DNA from: Pezizomycotina sp. ARF18
Lineage: Eukaryota; Ascomycota
Assembly (NCBI GenBank): GCA_002224055.1
Contig: AZLU01000110.1
Location: forward strand, 1-64,000
Length of the DNA: 64,000 bases
Direction: 5' to 3'
Shown here: in pieces, positions 34,584 through 49,671 of the stretch
Position numbering within the stretch: position 1 is the first letter of the stretch
How the letters are laid out: every line of letters starts with the position of its first letter
Notes under the pieces: model-generated
Databases searched by the model: none
What the model was told of the DNA's origin: nothing
What the model saw: the letters and a program-made list of their open reading frames with translations, nothing else
Made by a program: the position numbers and the translations under genes

Positions 34584-37149
34584 CGTGGCACTGTATTAGT
34601 CCAACAGATCCTTGCTACCGAAGACACGAGAGCACGACCGGTAAATATATATAGTATAGGGCAGGTTTAAGATCTTCAAAGAAGTATATATAATAAAGAG
34701 CGTTAGTACTCGATCTTTTATAAGATACATGCCCTTTAACAGAAAGGAACGACAGAAAATAATGGCGGAGAACCAAGCAAATAGGCCTATTGGAAGGCTA
34801 TACAAGAGAGATAGTAATAACAACAAGAAGCAATCCGTGACCGTTCCCAAGAGACGGGGAGAGAAAGCTTTTTCAATGACCAATACTTATCTTTCAAATA
34901 AATTAAAATTACTTATTTTTCCGACAGGGCAAGGGGCCCCCAGAGGGAGAAACCATGACAGATGATCGCCTCTCATCCATATTCGGTAAGCTGAGCTACT
35001 TTTGTATCAATATCGGTGAAAGTTGGGCACCTATTCCGAGTGGTGCTGCGGCTGCTCGTTCCTTGAAAAAATCCTCGAACAAGCCGGAAAAAATTGGCAG
35101 TCACTGCCGCACTGCAGTCTGCTGCCCATGGGAAATCAAGTAATATCGATAATATTATTTTTATCCCTCTTGTTCAATCCTAGTTCGCCAGGGATATAAT
35201 ATTTTTCATCTTGGGATCCTTGGAACCTCTTTCCTCATTCAGGAGACGATGTCTGACCTCCTTGGTTTTGCAATCTGTACAATCGTTGCAAACTACTGGG
35301 GAAATTTTGAACTCCCCAACGCAAATTGTTTGATCAATTTGATTGGAAGTTGGAGTATCGGCCGAAATTGTCTGCCCAAAGCGTGCCTGCGGGTCTTGAG
35401 GTCGTAAGCCTATAACTAATATCCGAAACGTGGAAGAGTTTTGAGTATATATCGCTCTCTGTAGCGCCGTTTTGTTCGGTGTTTGTAATGAATATTCATC
35501 TAAGAGAAACTTTCTTAAATCGAAAGATCATTCAATCTGGTCGATGATCACGCTTTGGTCGGTAATCTGTGGAGATCTTTTTTGCGGTCAAATTCTCTAT
35601 ACAGGCTCGGATCCGGCGGAGCAGTCTTGATATTTGTCAAAGAAAACTAATTTAGCAGAAAGCTCACTGCGCCAGTATTGGAGTATCATTATTCCGTGTT
35701 AATGAGTGGATAGAAAGCCTAAGCTACTAGCCTGCCTTGCTGATCCCCATGTTCATGATCAACGGTGATGCTTGAACGTTTTTTTCGAGGTACTGCACTT
35801 GTACGACTTGAGAGTTTATTGCGAATGAAAGACCGCGAGAAGGCCCAAAGTGCCCCCAAATAGATCGGTTTTAAAGAAAGCCTAAATAAAAAGAGCATCA
35901 GCATAGCCGATGATTGTCAGGAACAAGGAAGGTGCTCCTATTTTACAGAAGGCTAGCCTCTATTAAGGAAGTTTACTTTCGGGAACTGCGGGGAGCTAGG
36001 CTCTCGGACCTCCATTTCAAAGGTCGCTACCTCAACAACCTTGCAACGTTCCACGGGGTTCAAAAATAAGCATTTCGTTCTCAAGTCGTGGTTGCATCAG
36101 ATTTGTAAATCCTGAAGCGAGAGAGAGAGAGAGAGAGAGAGAGTAGATCGATAGATAAAACTGTTACTCATATAAAGATAGATAGACAAGCTAGATAGAA
36201 AGGAAAAATACTTCGGGAACACAGATATCCGGCGACAAAGAAGAAAGATATAAAGTAAAAAATAAAATTATTAAAGGGGAAGCCAAATCCAATTAAACCC
36301 CCCCCCCCCCCTTCAGTGTGAATTTTCGCCGGCAGTGGTTGGTTGGCGCGGGACAAGCACCCCAAAAAAGACAGTGAGCTTTGAGCAGCCGCTGCCGTCA
36401 GATAGGCCCGCTACTTTTACAGGTAATAATAATATTAATATTTTCGAGGTATGGTTCAACCATGATTCAACCATACTTCAACTATATTGATACTTTAAGC
36501 ACATCTTTTGAGCCTACTTCCATATTTACTTCGAATACCCATAAGATAGAGCAAACGAAGGCGATAATAGGAGCGAGGTAGAACACGGAGTTGCCGGAGA
36601 AGCACGTAGAGAGTACCGGGTTTTCATAACCCTGAGTAGATTTATTACACGTGCGGCAACCCATTGACTATGTTAAAAGATTTGTTTTATTTGATCATAG
36701 ATTATATTATTCGATCTCAAAGACTATATCTACTAGTCCTTCCTCTAACTAAGTAGTACTAGTCCCCCTCGAGCCTTTTTTTGGTTTAACATGGAGAAAA
36801 ACGCTTACAAAGAAAAAAAAAAAAAGGAAAAAAAAAAAAGAAAATAAAAGAAAATAAAAACAAAAAATTTTTAATTTACACAAACTATTGGAGCAGGAAA
36901 AATTTAAAGCGCCGTAGAAAGCAGATGCATGACAAAAGTACTCAGTAAGAGCAATAAACAGAAATAACAAGGAGGTATTTTTTTCGAATCATGTACAGTG
37001 AAGAAGGAGTAAAGGTGAGATATTCTATGTAATCGTCACATCATGTCATAAAAAACCGCATGAAGATGAGCAGGAACTGTCATAATATAAAGGACAAAAA
37101 AGGAGGTTGCCACCGGATCAGAGGTAAAAAAAAAAAAGATATTTCATTT
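34584..37149. other. Long spacer upstream of the kelch gene
   Basis: No recognisable gene in about 2.6 kb. It contains a (GA)12 tract at 36119-36142, a C-run near 36299-36312, and interrupted A-rich sequence near 36809-36870. Two short plus-strand frames at 34729-34965 and 34955-35143 have no family resemblance. Confidence 0.5.
36119..36142. repeat. (GA)12 microsatellite
   Basis: Twelve perfect GA units in a non-coding spacer. Confidence 0.9.
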
Positions 37150-40469
<3,320 letters not shown>

Positions 40470-41220
40470 ATGGTCCAAAAGGAGTGCCTCCTCTCGACGA
40501 ACGATTCCGCCGTCCTCGAGCAGCTCTTCGACCCTGAATCCGCCCCGACCCCATCCCCCATAGTCATCGACGCCTCCCTACCTTCCTTCCCGCACATCTC
40601 CTCCCACCAATCCTTCACCCAGCTCCGTTCCCTCGGAATCCTCGCTATCCGCGCCGCAGAAGCCAACGACGTCCTAAAAGCCCTCTCATTACTCTCCCAG
40701 GCCATCGCCCAAGAACCCAAATACGCATCCGCGTACAACAACCGCGCGCAGGTATACCGCATGCAAGCCGCCATGCAGGACCCTGCATCCCGTGACAACG
40801 TCTTCTATCGTCGACGGTGCTGAATGCGTACAAAGATCTCACCAAGGCCATCGACCTCGCTGCGCCGCCTAGTCCCACGGCGGCGATAAGTCCGCAGCAG
40901 GCAAAGCTGCTCGCGAACGCGCACACGCAGCGCGCGACGCTGCTGTACACTACGTCGAAGTACCTACAAACTGCTAAGGATAACGGCCAGATTAAATGGC
41001 GTTCAAGAAGTTACCTAGCGAGTTCAAGGCGTGGGACGATATTAATATCTGGGAGGAGACCGCGAGCAGGGATTTCTTCTGGGGCGGGCGGTACGGGAAC
41101 GAAGTTGCAAAGGCGATGGCGGTACATACGAACCCTTACGCGAAGCTTTGCGGTAGTATCGTCAAGGAGGCGATGAAGAAGGAGATGGGAGAGGGTCTCA
41201 GACAGGCTGGCGTCTACTGA
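40470..41220 (+). CDS. TTC36-like tetratricopeptide protein
   Basis: Homologue of animal TTC36, a small TPR protein. It starts MVQKECLLSTNDSAVLEQLF, matching the N-terminal NDxAVLxxxFNP element of TTC36. The TPR helices follow: LRSLGILAIRAAEANDVLKA, LSLLSQAIAQEPKYASAYNN (then RAQVYRMQ), LNAYKDLTKAIDLA and LLANAHTQRATLLYTTSKYL. The end, DFFWGGRYGNEVAKAMAVHT then NPYAKLCGSIVKEAMKKEMG, matches the family's NPYAxLCxxxxxExM signature. Frame changes near 40805 and 40995 fit lost bases; no intron is seen. In mice, TTC36 is reported to bind 4-hydroxyphenylpyruvate dioxygenase and protect it from ubiquitination, and its loss raises tyrosine. Here it is divergent from the gene for that same enzyme. Confidence 0.85.
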
Positions 41221-42414
41221 ACGAGAAGACAAAAAAAACATGATTTTTCATTCTTGATTTGTTTTAATAGTGGAGGAGCCTGCTTTTGATTTCCTGCTAG
41301 ACCTTTTCTCTCTTTCGGTCTGCTTCTGTTTTACTTTGGGTTTATTGGAGTTTTATGAGCTTTTGCCTTTTTTTATTTTGCATCAGTGGTTTTTGATGTC
41401 AGGTTTGCCCTTGCTTATAATTGTTCTATATATATATATATATTCAAATTAGCGTCATGAATGCATGTGTATATATAAGTTCATGAGACCAAATTGATGG
41501 TAAAAGAATCAGATTTAATTGAATTCTCTAAAAGATATTTTGAAACTCGGCTTCTAGAGCAAGATATATAGTATTGACCTACTTGCATGACTTTCGAACA
41601 CGGATAAATGAGATTACTTTTGGTTAGGTTTCAACGCTATAACGAGTCGCGGGCCAGTATAATAACGTGGAATTGAGAGATGCTTAAATCTGTCAGGGTT
41701 ATTTCCCTATCCAAAATTCGAGGAATATGCCCTTTAGATTTTCGAGACATTTTGCATCCTGGGGCGTACGATCTATCCGTAGAAGGGGATGACTAGCCTC
41801 CAGACGTACCACTCCTTTCGACAGATTCGTGCTGGTAATATCGCTCGATTTATACGTGAAAGGTGCATATACTAAGTATTGACAAAGCTTCCAATTGAAA
41901 ATGTATGAAAAAGAACACCATTCTATAAATCCGGTGTTCTGTCACAGATAAATATAACTATAGAATGCCTGTTGGAAGTCTTCAATACTAACAAAAACGC
42001 AGCTAAGTAGAAGCAAAACACCCTCAAGCACTTGAGCACTAGGTACAGAATTGAAACAATTAATGTATGAAAAGAAGAAAATATCTCGAATGCTCCGCTC
42101 GCTTTCAATACCAACTAAAAGTCTAACGACGCCGTCAGCAACAATCAGATATCCTCCCTCGGTTTTCTGTAATAGTGATAATAAGCCAAAGTCTAAGATA
42201 CCACTTCTCTATAGGAAAAACTTGCCATTCTACAATAACTCGCTGAAAAAGAAAAAAGATGAAAGAGAGACAAAAAAAGTTTTCGTCTGGAATAAGAAAA
42301 CAAACGTTTTAATTTGAGTAATAAGAAATAAAGCAAGCAGTGAGTAATATAATAAAACGTCCCCACGCTATAACTTCTTTCAAAGAAAAGGGTTTAAGCT
42401 TCGAGAAAAAGGCT
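41221..42414. other. Spacer between TTC36-like and SNF2 genes
   Basis: AT-rich 3' flanks of two convergent genes, with a TA tract near 41430-41442. I looked here on the minus strand for the missing end of the SNF2 helicase (motifs V and VI) and did not find it. Confidence 0.5.
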
Positions 42415-45214
42415 TCACTCGGATCCTGAAAGCATGATGGTACATTCGTCGTCGCTGTCTAACCTCTCGAGGGCGGCGTCGCGCTCTTGACGTTCATCGT
42501 GCCGTCGATGCGGGTGAATTTATAACCTTCGTCCGCGAGGCGGCCTGGATGATGTCGAGGAACGAGGTCCACTGACTGAAGATGACGACCTTGGAGCCGT
42601 CCTGCTTGTCGCGGTTCGCTTTGAGGATGTTCAGGAGCGCTTCGATTTTGCTGCTCGTGGTATCGTCGACTTTTTCGGCATCGTCGTCGTTTTCTTTGTT
42701 GTTGTCATCTTCTCTTTGATAACGCGCGGCTCAACGAGGTGGTTTGTGCATCGGGGAGGGGGCACGGCACATCGGACACTTCTGCTGCTCTTGATCACGC
42801 ACTCGATGCACTCGAAGCCGAATACGTGCTTCCAATGGTAATGACGGGTTGTGCAGCTCGTCCAAGCAATAGGGCATTCCTCACGAGATTCTATCACGAT
42901 CTAGAGTAAGTCCTGTAGGAGGCAACGTTCTCGGGTTCATTTCCACTTTCTTCCCTTGCATATCCTTCGCAAATTCCATGAGGGCAGCCATACTCGGCCC
43001 GCAAAGCGAGTGGTGGTTGCGCAGCTGCCTCATGCGCAAGGAAATTTCGAGGAGATACCTGTACTGCGTCGCCGCGTCTCCGTTCTGCGCATTCCTGGCG
43101 CTGATGTAATCCCTCAAGGTTCCTTTAGCTTCCGCAAGCAGCAGATCATACTCCTTGCGTTCCTCTTTAGTCCAGGGAGTGCGATGGATGTACTCGGACA
43201 GCGGCGGGATCTTTAAGTCGACGGATTTCATGTCCTTCATGCGCCGGAGACAGAGCTGGCCCATTATGGTTTGCAAGAGTCCAGAGCTTTCACCACGGTT
43301 CAATGGTCTGATGACGACAGAATTGAAGATATCCCACTGAGAAAGACCGCCACTAAGGCCGATAAACCTAACCAGCGAGAACAGATCCTTCAGGTTATTT
43401 ATGATCGGCGTTCCGGTTAAGGCACCACCTGCTCTCTCCGTTCAGGTTTGCTGCGGCGAGCGAAACTTTCGCCTTCGGATTACGGATCTGATGAGCTTCA
43501 TCAAGGATAATCCTGCGCCATTTGAACGAGAGAATGTTGTTTTTGTACGTTTGTTTTCAAAATCAGATGTCAAAGTGCCGTAGCTCGTGATAACGACGTC
43601 GTAGTTTGGAGAGAGTCTCAGTGGTCTTCCTTGCAGCGCCGTGATACAGACACACGGAGAGTTTTATGATCCTCGGCAACGTGAGTCGCCATCTGGCCGC
43701 TCCAGTTGGACATAACGACAAACCGGTGCAATAATTAACGTTCCAATGCAGTCGCCGGGACATTACGAGGCTTAGGGATAAGATTATTTCCTTCTTGACA
43801 TCCGCACAAATCAGAGATATCATCTGCAGCGTTTTACCGAGACCCATATCATCCGAAAGAATACCGCCGCTGCAGAGCTCATTCTCCAATTCAGCTTCGT
43901 GCAGTATACTTCGTGGCCACATTCTCGAAGTACCCTTGCTTATTCGGCTTCTGGCGCCAAAGCTGGACAAGTTCGTCCTTTTGGCCAGGTAGCTCTGGGT
44001 TCTCAAGTTTAAGCAACTATCCGAGACCCTGGAGCTGATACGGAAGAAGCATCGTTTTGATCGCAGCAGGCTGCGAAGCGAACGGGAGATCTTTAAGCTC
44101 GTCTTCACCTTTACCCATCTTGTCGACGACGGATTGGACGTCCCTGAGGTTGAATTGCGCGCTTTCGAATACAAGCTCTTGCCACGCGACGTCGCTCGGT
44201 TGACTTCTCAAAACCTTCAAGCCATCGAACATAACTGGAAGAAACGTACTAGTGTTGGTCAAATCACCATGTGAGGAAAGGAAGCTGAAAGAGTATATAA
44301 TTACCTTGAGAAGATCCAGGATCCGTACCCAGCGGAACGCCACCACCTCCGCCGCGGTTCTTGAACTGCCTCCTCCACTCCATTTCAGCCCGCTCTCTGC
44401 CTCTTGCGTTCTTTCTCCGCCTTTTCCCGCGCTTTCTCAGCCTCTCTCGGCTTTCTCGCGAGCCGTGGTCGCAGGGTCCTTCTTCAGGCTTATTCCACTA
44501 TCCTTCATCCTATCCGTAAGCGTAACCCGTTCCGCTTCATCTACAGGTCCCCAAATAGTCAGGCAGAGTCCCGCAGCGAAATTGTTGAAAGTCTCTTGGA
44601 GCGTCGCTTCCCAATTGATGACTCCTTCGTCCATAAAGCGGGCAAGTTTCGACGCAACGGTGCGCGGGATGCGACCGACCTTGTTTTGAGGATAGTTAGC
44701 ATTTAGAGTATCAAAAAAAGTGCAAAATGTGCGTCGAAAAAGAGGAAAAGGCCGTACCTGAGCACCTCGAACGTTGGCGACTTTGATAGCGTTCGGGTCG
44801 TACGGATTTTCCGGCTCCCTCGTGCACAGCACCTGCTCTCCGGAGAGGCGATACCCGAATAGTACTGCATCCCAACAATCTTCGTGATGATGCACCGTAG
44901 TGACCTCGACACCTCCCTCGTCGTCATGAGTCAAATCTACGAGGCTGAAATTTCCGCCGGCGCCCCTACCGCCGCGTCCTCTAACGGCGAATCCTGCGTC
45001 AGGTCGATCGAAGGGCTGTAGTCGTCGACGTCGATCGCTTGGCGCTTGCTGCTGCCGCTGCTCGGACCCGGCGACGCATTCCTCTTGCGATTGTTGCTCC
45101 TAGACGCCGAAGACGACGAGGGCGCATTGGGGTCCCATGGCAGCGTGCGTGAGCCGCTACCCGTGAATGTGACTCGTTCCGGCTCCTTTTGTTCCAGGGT
45201 AATGTTCGCGGCAT
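42415..45214 (-). CDS. Rad5/HLTF-like HIRAN-SNF2-RING ATPase, C-terminally short
   Basis: Member of the Rad5/HLTF group, which remodels stalled replication forks and ubiquitinates PCNA in the nucleus. Domain order from the N-terminus: a polar Ser-rich region, then a HIRAN domain (CWDAVLFGYRLSGEQVLCTR, EPENPYDPNAIKVANVRGAQ, VGRIPRTVASKLARFMDEG). The SNF2 N-lobe follows (LLPYQLQGLGWLL, and ATP-binding GGILSDDMGLGKTLQMISLI). A C3HC4 RING comes next (ECPIC, CKHVFGFECIECVIK, QQKCPMCRA across two frames near 42760-42880). Then the helicase C-lobe starts normally (SSKIEALLNILKANRDKQDG, KVVIFSQWTSFLDIIQAAL, YKFTRIDGTMN). The frame stops after DSDDECTIMLSGSE at 42415. The usual motifs V and VI (region ending DRVHRLGQ) are absent. 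Many frame changes occur. The start at 45214 is approximate. Confidence 0.8.
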
Positions 45215-45844
45215 TCTTTGTCGCCGCTTTGAGAGGTATTATACGGTATTTTTTAGTTTTATTTTAAAGACTTTGTATAGATAAAATGATAAGAAGAAAA
45301 GGAAAGGGAAAGAAAAGGAGATGTTCGCAGATAGTGTCTTCCTATGCAGCCCTTTCGCCGAGTCCTCAACGGATTCCTTGGTTTTTCGTACTTAGCGTCA
45401 AATAACTTTTGACGCTGGTTAGGACTCGAAGATTCGGCTTTTGCTGGATAGTTCCCAGTGACTTATAGCAGCACCCTTTATATCGAGAACCAGAGAAATA
45501 ATTGAATATAATAAGTGAAAGGTTTAAACATCTCGAGATGGAAGCACAGAAGGGTAAATTTCAGTCTCATAACCAGAACTTTTTTCCCCCAATCTTCGAA
45601 ATTTATCTTTTTGTCCCTCCCCCCCCTCCCCCCCAAAAAAAAGTTCTGGTTCGAGACTGGGTAAATTTGCGCCTTGTATATTTCTTTTTACTTTTCTTTT
45701 CGTGGCGGCTTGAGGGAAAAAGCGTCACGTCAGAGCGGGCGCGTATTCACGTGATCTCGGAAACCCACTAAACAAAATCAAGCTTTATTTTAGACATCTT
45801 CACGGAAGTAACAATCACATTCCTCATACTAGAAGTCTACAACA
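45215..45844. other. Divergent spacer, SNF2 and Uma2-like genes
   Basis: Promoter region of two divergent genes. No other feature recognised apart from a C-rich/A-rich run near 45617-45643. Confidence 0.5.
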
Positions 45845-45857
45845 ATGACTTCCTTAT

Positions 45858-46860
45858 ATGAAGACCCTGAAAGCCGCACGGCCTCTTACTCATTTCCTAG
45901 ATCGTCGGCGATATCGGTCTCCTCTGCTTCGAAAACGATATCTACTTCCCACTACCATCACACACAGGCTCGACAATCTCTTCACCAACAAGTCGCGTCT
46001 GCGACCCCGCCGAGTCCGCACCCGAAACACGCCGTGCAAAGATCCCGAAAGCAAGTTTCTACTAGAAGAGCTCCAAGAGCGGTTGGAAGCTGCCCCGAAG
46101 GGTGCCGTCAAGTTCGGTGGCGTTAAGCATTTAACAACCGTTCTGAATGAAATTGAGGCAGGCACGACGTTATACGTTTACGGTATCTCATGGAATGATT
46201 ATAAGGAAGTCAGCTCGGTTATTAGAGGGCTAAAATGGCAGTATGATGAAAACGTGAAGATTGCTGTTATCTGCTACCCCAGCTACCAACGCGAATCCGC
46301 CAAAGAAAATTTCGCCTGGGAACTGCGAGAGTCGATCTTAAATCAGCCGGGAGTTGATAAATTGGATTGCTGGTTAGGTGGATCAAACCAGATATGAAAC
46401 CGCGGGAGGTCTTAGGAAAGCAAAGGAAGGTGACCAGACCATAAAGCCTCTTTCTCGAAGGCTAAAGAAAACGGACTGGCCTACAATAGCAATCGAATGT
46501 GGTCTCAGTGAGTCGCACCTGAAACTCCAAGCAGACGCACGGTGGTGGCTCAACCAATCTGGAGGGCAGGTTCAAATCGTCGTCATCATCTCGATCCAAG
46601 AGAACAAAAGAACTTTGCTGCTTGAGCGGTGGGAGATGGATGGTACAAGGAGGCCCAATCAGACGCCGACCATCATGCAAAAGATTGAAGTTATCCAAAA
46701 TCCCCCTCCCCCATATTCTGGGTCAGTTGTTCGTATAAACCAAAATCATTATCTTATAACAGGAACACCTCTTGTTCTTCCGTTCGAGAAATGTCTGTTG
46801 GCACGTCCTTCACAAGGACAAGGTGATATTCAATTGGATCAGAACGTACTTGCCGCATAG
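45858..46860 (+). CDS. Fungal Uma2-like PD-(D/E)XK nuclease-fold protein
   Basis: A fungal family member whose layout resembles Uma2-type restriction-endonuclease-like domains. After a basic N-terminus it has LERLEAAP-like helices (LLEELQERLEAAPKGAVKFG), then GTTLYVYGISWNDYKEVSSV and LKWQYDENVKIAVICYPSYQ. These match the Uma2 SWEDYE helix, Tyr-Asp hairpin and following strand. A 43-base intron (46373-46415, GT..AG) joins KLDCW in frame to KAKEGDQTIKPLSRRLKKTD. The likely catalytic Asp is in EGDQ and the Glu in TIAIECGLSESHLKLQADAR, with the usual hydrophobic strand VQIVVIISIQ after it. The tail ends FEKCLLARPSQGQGDIQLDQ and stops at 46860. An alternative ATG at 45845 opens a Ser-rich frame that does not join simply. 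Activity is not shown; many fungal relatives are uncharacterised. Confidence 0.6.
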
Positions 46861-47663
46861 GCAGAGGGTTCTGGATAAGCAACCAGTAGATAGATGCGTT
46901 GAATTCTCATTTGTGTATTTATATTGAAGCCTACACGAGAACAAGGATTTGAACTCTTACAAAGTATTCACATGAACATACAAAGGGGTGTGTATCCTAA
47001 TGCAATTTACGGTACAGGAAAAACATAGAACGTCAATTCTCAAGCGCTCCGGAAACGGTAAAAACAAAGCATATATATATATATATCTAGTAGCAAGGTC
47101 TTTTTCGAGAATTTTCACAAAGTCACTAGCTATCAAATAACCAACACATACTTAAATCATACAAGGCTGCTCTTCGATTTAGCGAACACAAAGTTCTAAG
47201 GTATCCCTTTTATGATATTTTTTTTTCGGCCGTGGTATCGAAATCTTTAGATATAGTCTATGCATCTCTATATATATACTTTGGTGTATGCGAAGAATCG
47301 AAAAAAAAAGGCTCAGGTTCTTTTGTTTTTTTTCTCTCGCTCTCATAAAAGTCATAAAGTGGACAGAACAAGAAAAAGAGACCGATATATAACAAGAAAG
47401 GGGCAATTTAAGTCTAAAAAGCAACTGTTAAGGTAAGAACGGTGCAGGAAAGGATATATAGTGAACCATGAAGTGAAAAGAAAAGAAAAAAGGAGATGAG
47501 ATATGCGTAACCTAATCAATAGATTATATGCACAAGAAAGAATTATATGACTGTATGAATGTGAAGGTGGGTTTCATTCAGATGATGACTGCAAAAGAAA
47601 GAGAAAAAAGATTTTGCAAAAAAGGTACTTTTCGAGCGCCTGTATGAGAAATATAAATTATTG
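46861..47663. other. Spacer between convergent genes
   Basis: AT-rich, with an AT tract near 47071-47087. No gene recognised. Confidence 0.5.
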
Positions 47664-49671
47664 TTATATCGTTAAATCCGCCGTAGCCGCACTTAGCGAG
47701 GAATCGGGTGCTGCTTCCTTCAACTCTTCGCTGACAGGTGTGCCCTGCGGGCTGCTAACCTGGTCAAGCGCGACACGGTGCAGTGCGGGCTTATCGCCAC
47801 CCACGTACCACCGGACTCAAGCTTCGCCTTCCGCTTCTGCATCTGTACGGTGACCCAGTCTGCAATTTCCTTGTAACCCTTCTCTGCGGCGTATATGCCG
47901 CTGACTCGTGAGAAGCGCCGCCCTCCTCGTCTCCTCAGATATTGTGGGCACTTGCTGCATATCTGCCAGCCAGGGATGACGGATGAGATGTGCGTAGTTC
48001 GGTCGCAACTTGGCGTCCTTATTGAGAGTTTGGCGGACAAAGTCTCGTGCGTTAGCACTAAAGCCTTCCTCCGGGAGGTCTGGCGGAGCACCATCGACGA
48101 TTGCCTGTTTTCGCCGGAAAAAAAAAATTAGCATCAAAATTAGGATGACCTGAGACGAAAAGGAAAATATTTGTAACAAGATTATGAAAATGTATACTCA
48201 CACTCAGCTGGCTAAATATATTGTTGTATGTCTCCGGTGGGTAAGGATACTGGCCCATTGCGCACTCCAGGATGCTCAGTCCCAGGCTCCATATATCACT
48301 TTGGACGCTGTACGTGCCGCCCGCAGTACCGGCTTGCGCCATACCGCCCGATGCTATCCGCTCAGGTGCCATGTAGCTCTGACAGCCGATGTTCGTCTTG
48401 GCGATACTGGCCACGAGGTTGCCGCTGACGCCAAGTCGCAAAGCTTGACTTCACCTCGCGTGTTTACGAGGATGTTGGTTGGCTTTACGTCCCTATGTAT
48501 GATGTTGTGCTCTTCTTTTAAGTACTTGAGGCCCTTCACGGTGGCCCATGTAACCCGTCTGAGCACGTTCTCAGGACACCGTCGCCGTACAGCTTGTCCA
48601 TCGAGCCTCCGTCCATGTACTCTATACAGATGTACACGGCACCTTCCTGGAAAAAGCGCCGTAGAAGTCTATTATAAAGGGGCTGATGCAGCGGTGAAGG
48701 ATGTCCAGTTCCATAATGATGGCGGTGAATTTAGCCTCGTCGAGCTCCAGGCGGATCTCTTTCATGGCCATGATGACACCCGTACCAGTATCGCCGCCGC
48801 TACCGTCGGATTCCTGCTGGGTAGTCCTGACATCGCTGGCGTTGCTCGGGGTTCGGCCTGCGAGCCCTGCGCCAAGAATCCTCACTTTAGGTTTTTTATG
48901 TATCACCTTGTAGACGGTGCCGTAGTTGCCCTTGCCCAGCTCGTCCAGCGATTGAACCTCGTCCAAAGATATGCTAAACTGGCTGCCTGTGGAGAACTGT
49001 ATACCCTCGCTATTTATGATCGCTTTGTCTTTGAACCTTAGGGTGCCGGTCTTAGTATCTATTATGTCGGAGAACTTGGTGAAGAGGCTTGTACCTCCGG
49101 TAGCCTCGCCGTTAGGGACGGGAGCAGTCTGCGCATTCCCCATCGTGGGATTCGACATGTTGGCGGGTCCTGTAGCGGGACCGGGAGCTCCTGGAAGACC
49201 GCCGGGTAGCTTCAAGCCACGTCTCTGACCTAACGACGGTTTCGGCGCCTGCCTCGCACCCATTACCTGGGAATCCGAACCCCACCCTTGCGGATGTGGT
49301 CTTCCGAGCTTCGGGGATAGTGAACCTGGCGGTACAAATCCTCCAGCGACTCCGGCGTTAGGTATAGCTCGTGGTGAGGGTTGCGACTGCCTCGACGCTT
49401 GGAACGCCAATAGCTTGGCTTGGACGTCTTTGTTGAGTGAGGAAGCGGTAGCGACCGCCGGCGCCGACGGGGACATTCCGGGTATTAGGTGCGGTCGTCT
49501 GGCAGCATTGACGGCACCTAAAGGGTTTGCTGATGAGGTGGAGGTTGTTCGGGGATCCGATACCGACCGTAGTGATGGTGTACTGAAGCTCTCGGTGGGG
49601 AGACTGGGCGTCGGAGGATGTGTCTACGCAGAGACTTCCGCTGATGGTGACGAAGGTTCTTCGCTCGACAT
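47664..49671 (-). CDS. PBS2: MAP kinase kinase Pbs2 (HOG pathway)
   Basis: Dual-specificity kinase that activates the Hog1-type MAPK under osmotic stress. The N-terminal frame from 49671 begins [15 protein letters not shown], meets a TAG, then continues in the same frame with family-like [20 protein letters not shown] and [20 protein letters not shown]. The stop may be a sequence error, or translation may begin at the Met at 49476. Pbs2-specific sequence precedes the kinase: [20 protein letters not shown] and [20 protein letters not shown] (glycine loop). Kinase motifs include [73 protein letters not shown] and the activation segment [20 protein letters not shown] with Ser/Thr targets. The C-terminus ends [19 protein letters not shown] at 47664. 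An intron lies near 48100-48210. Frame changes near 48650, 48560, 48430, 47930 and 47790 fit lost bases. Confidence 0.9.

Noticed and set aside
34729-35143. Two overlapping short plus-strand frames upstream of the kelch gene
   Set aside because: No family resemblance, and the overlap does not join by any obvious splice site.
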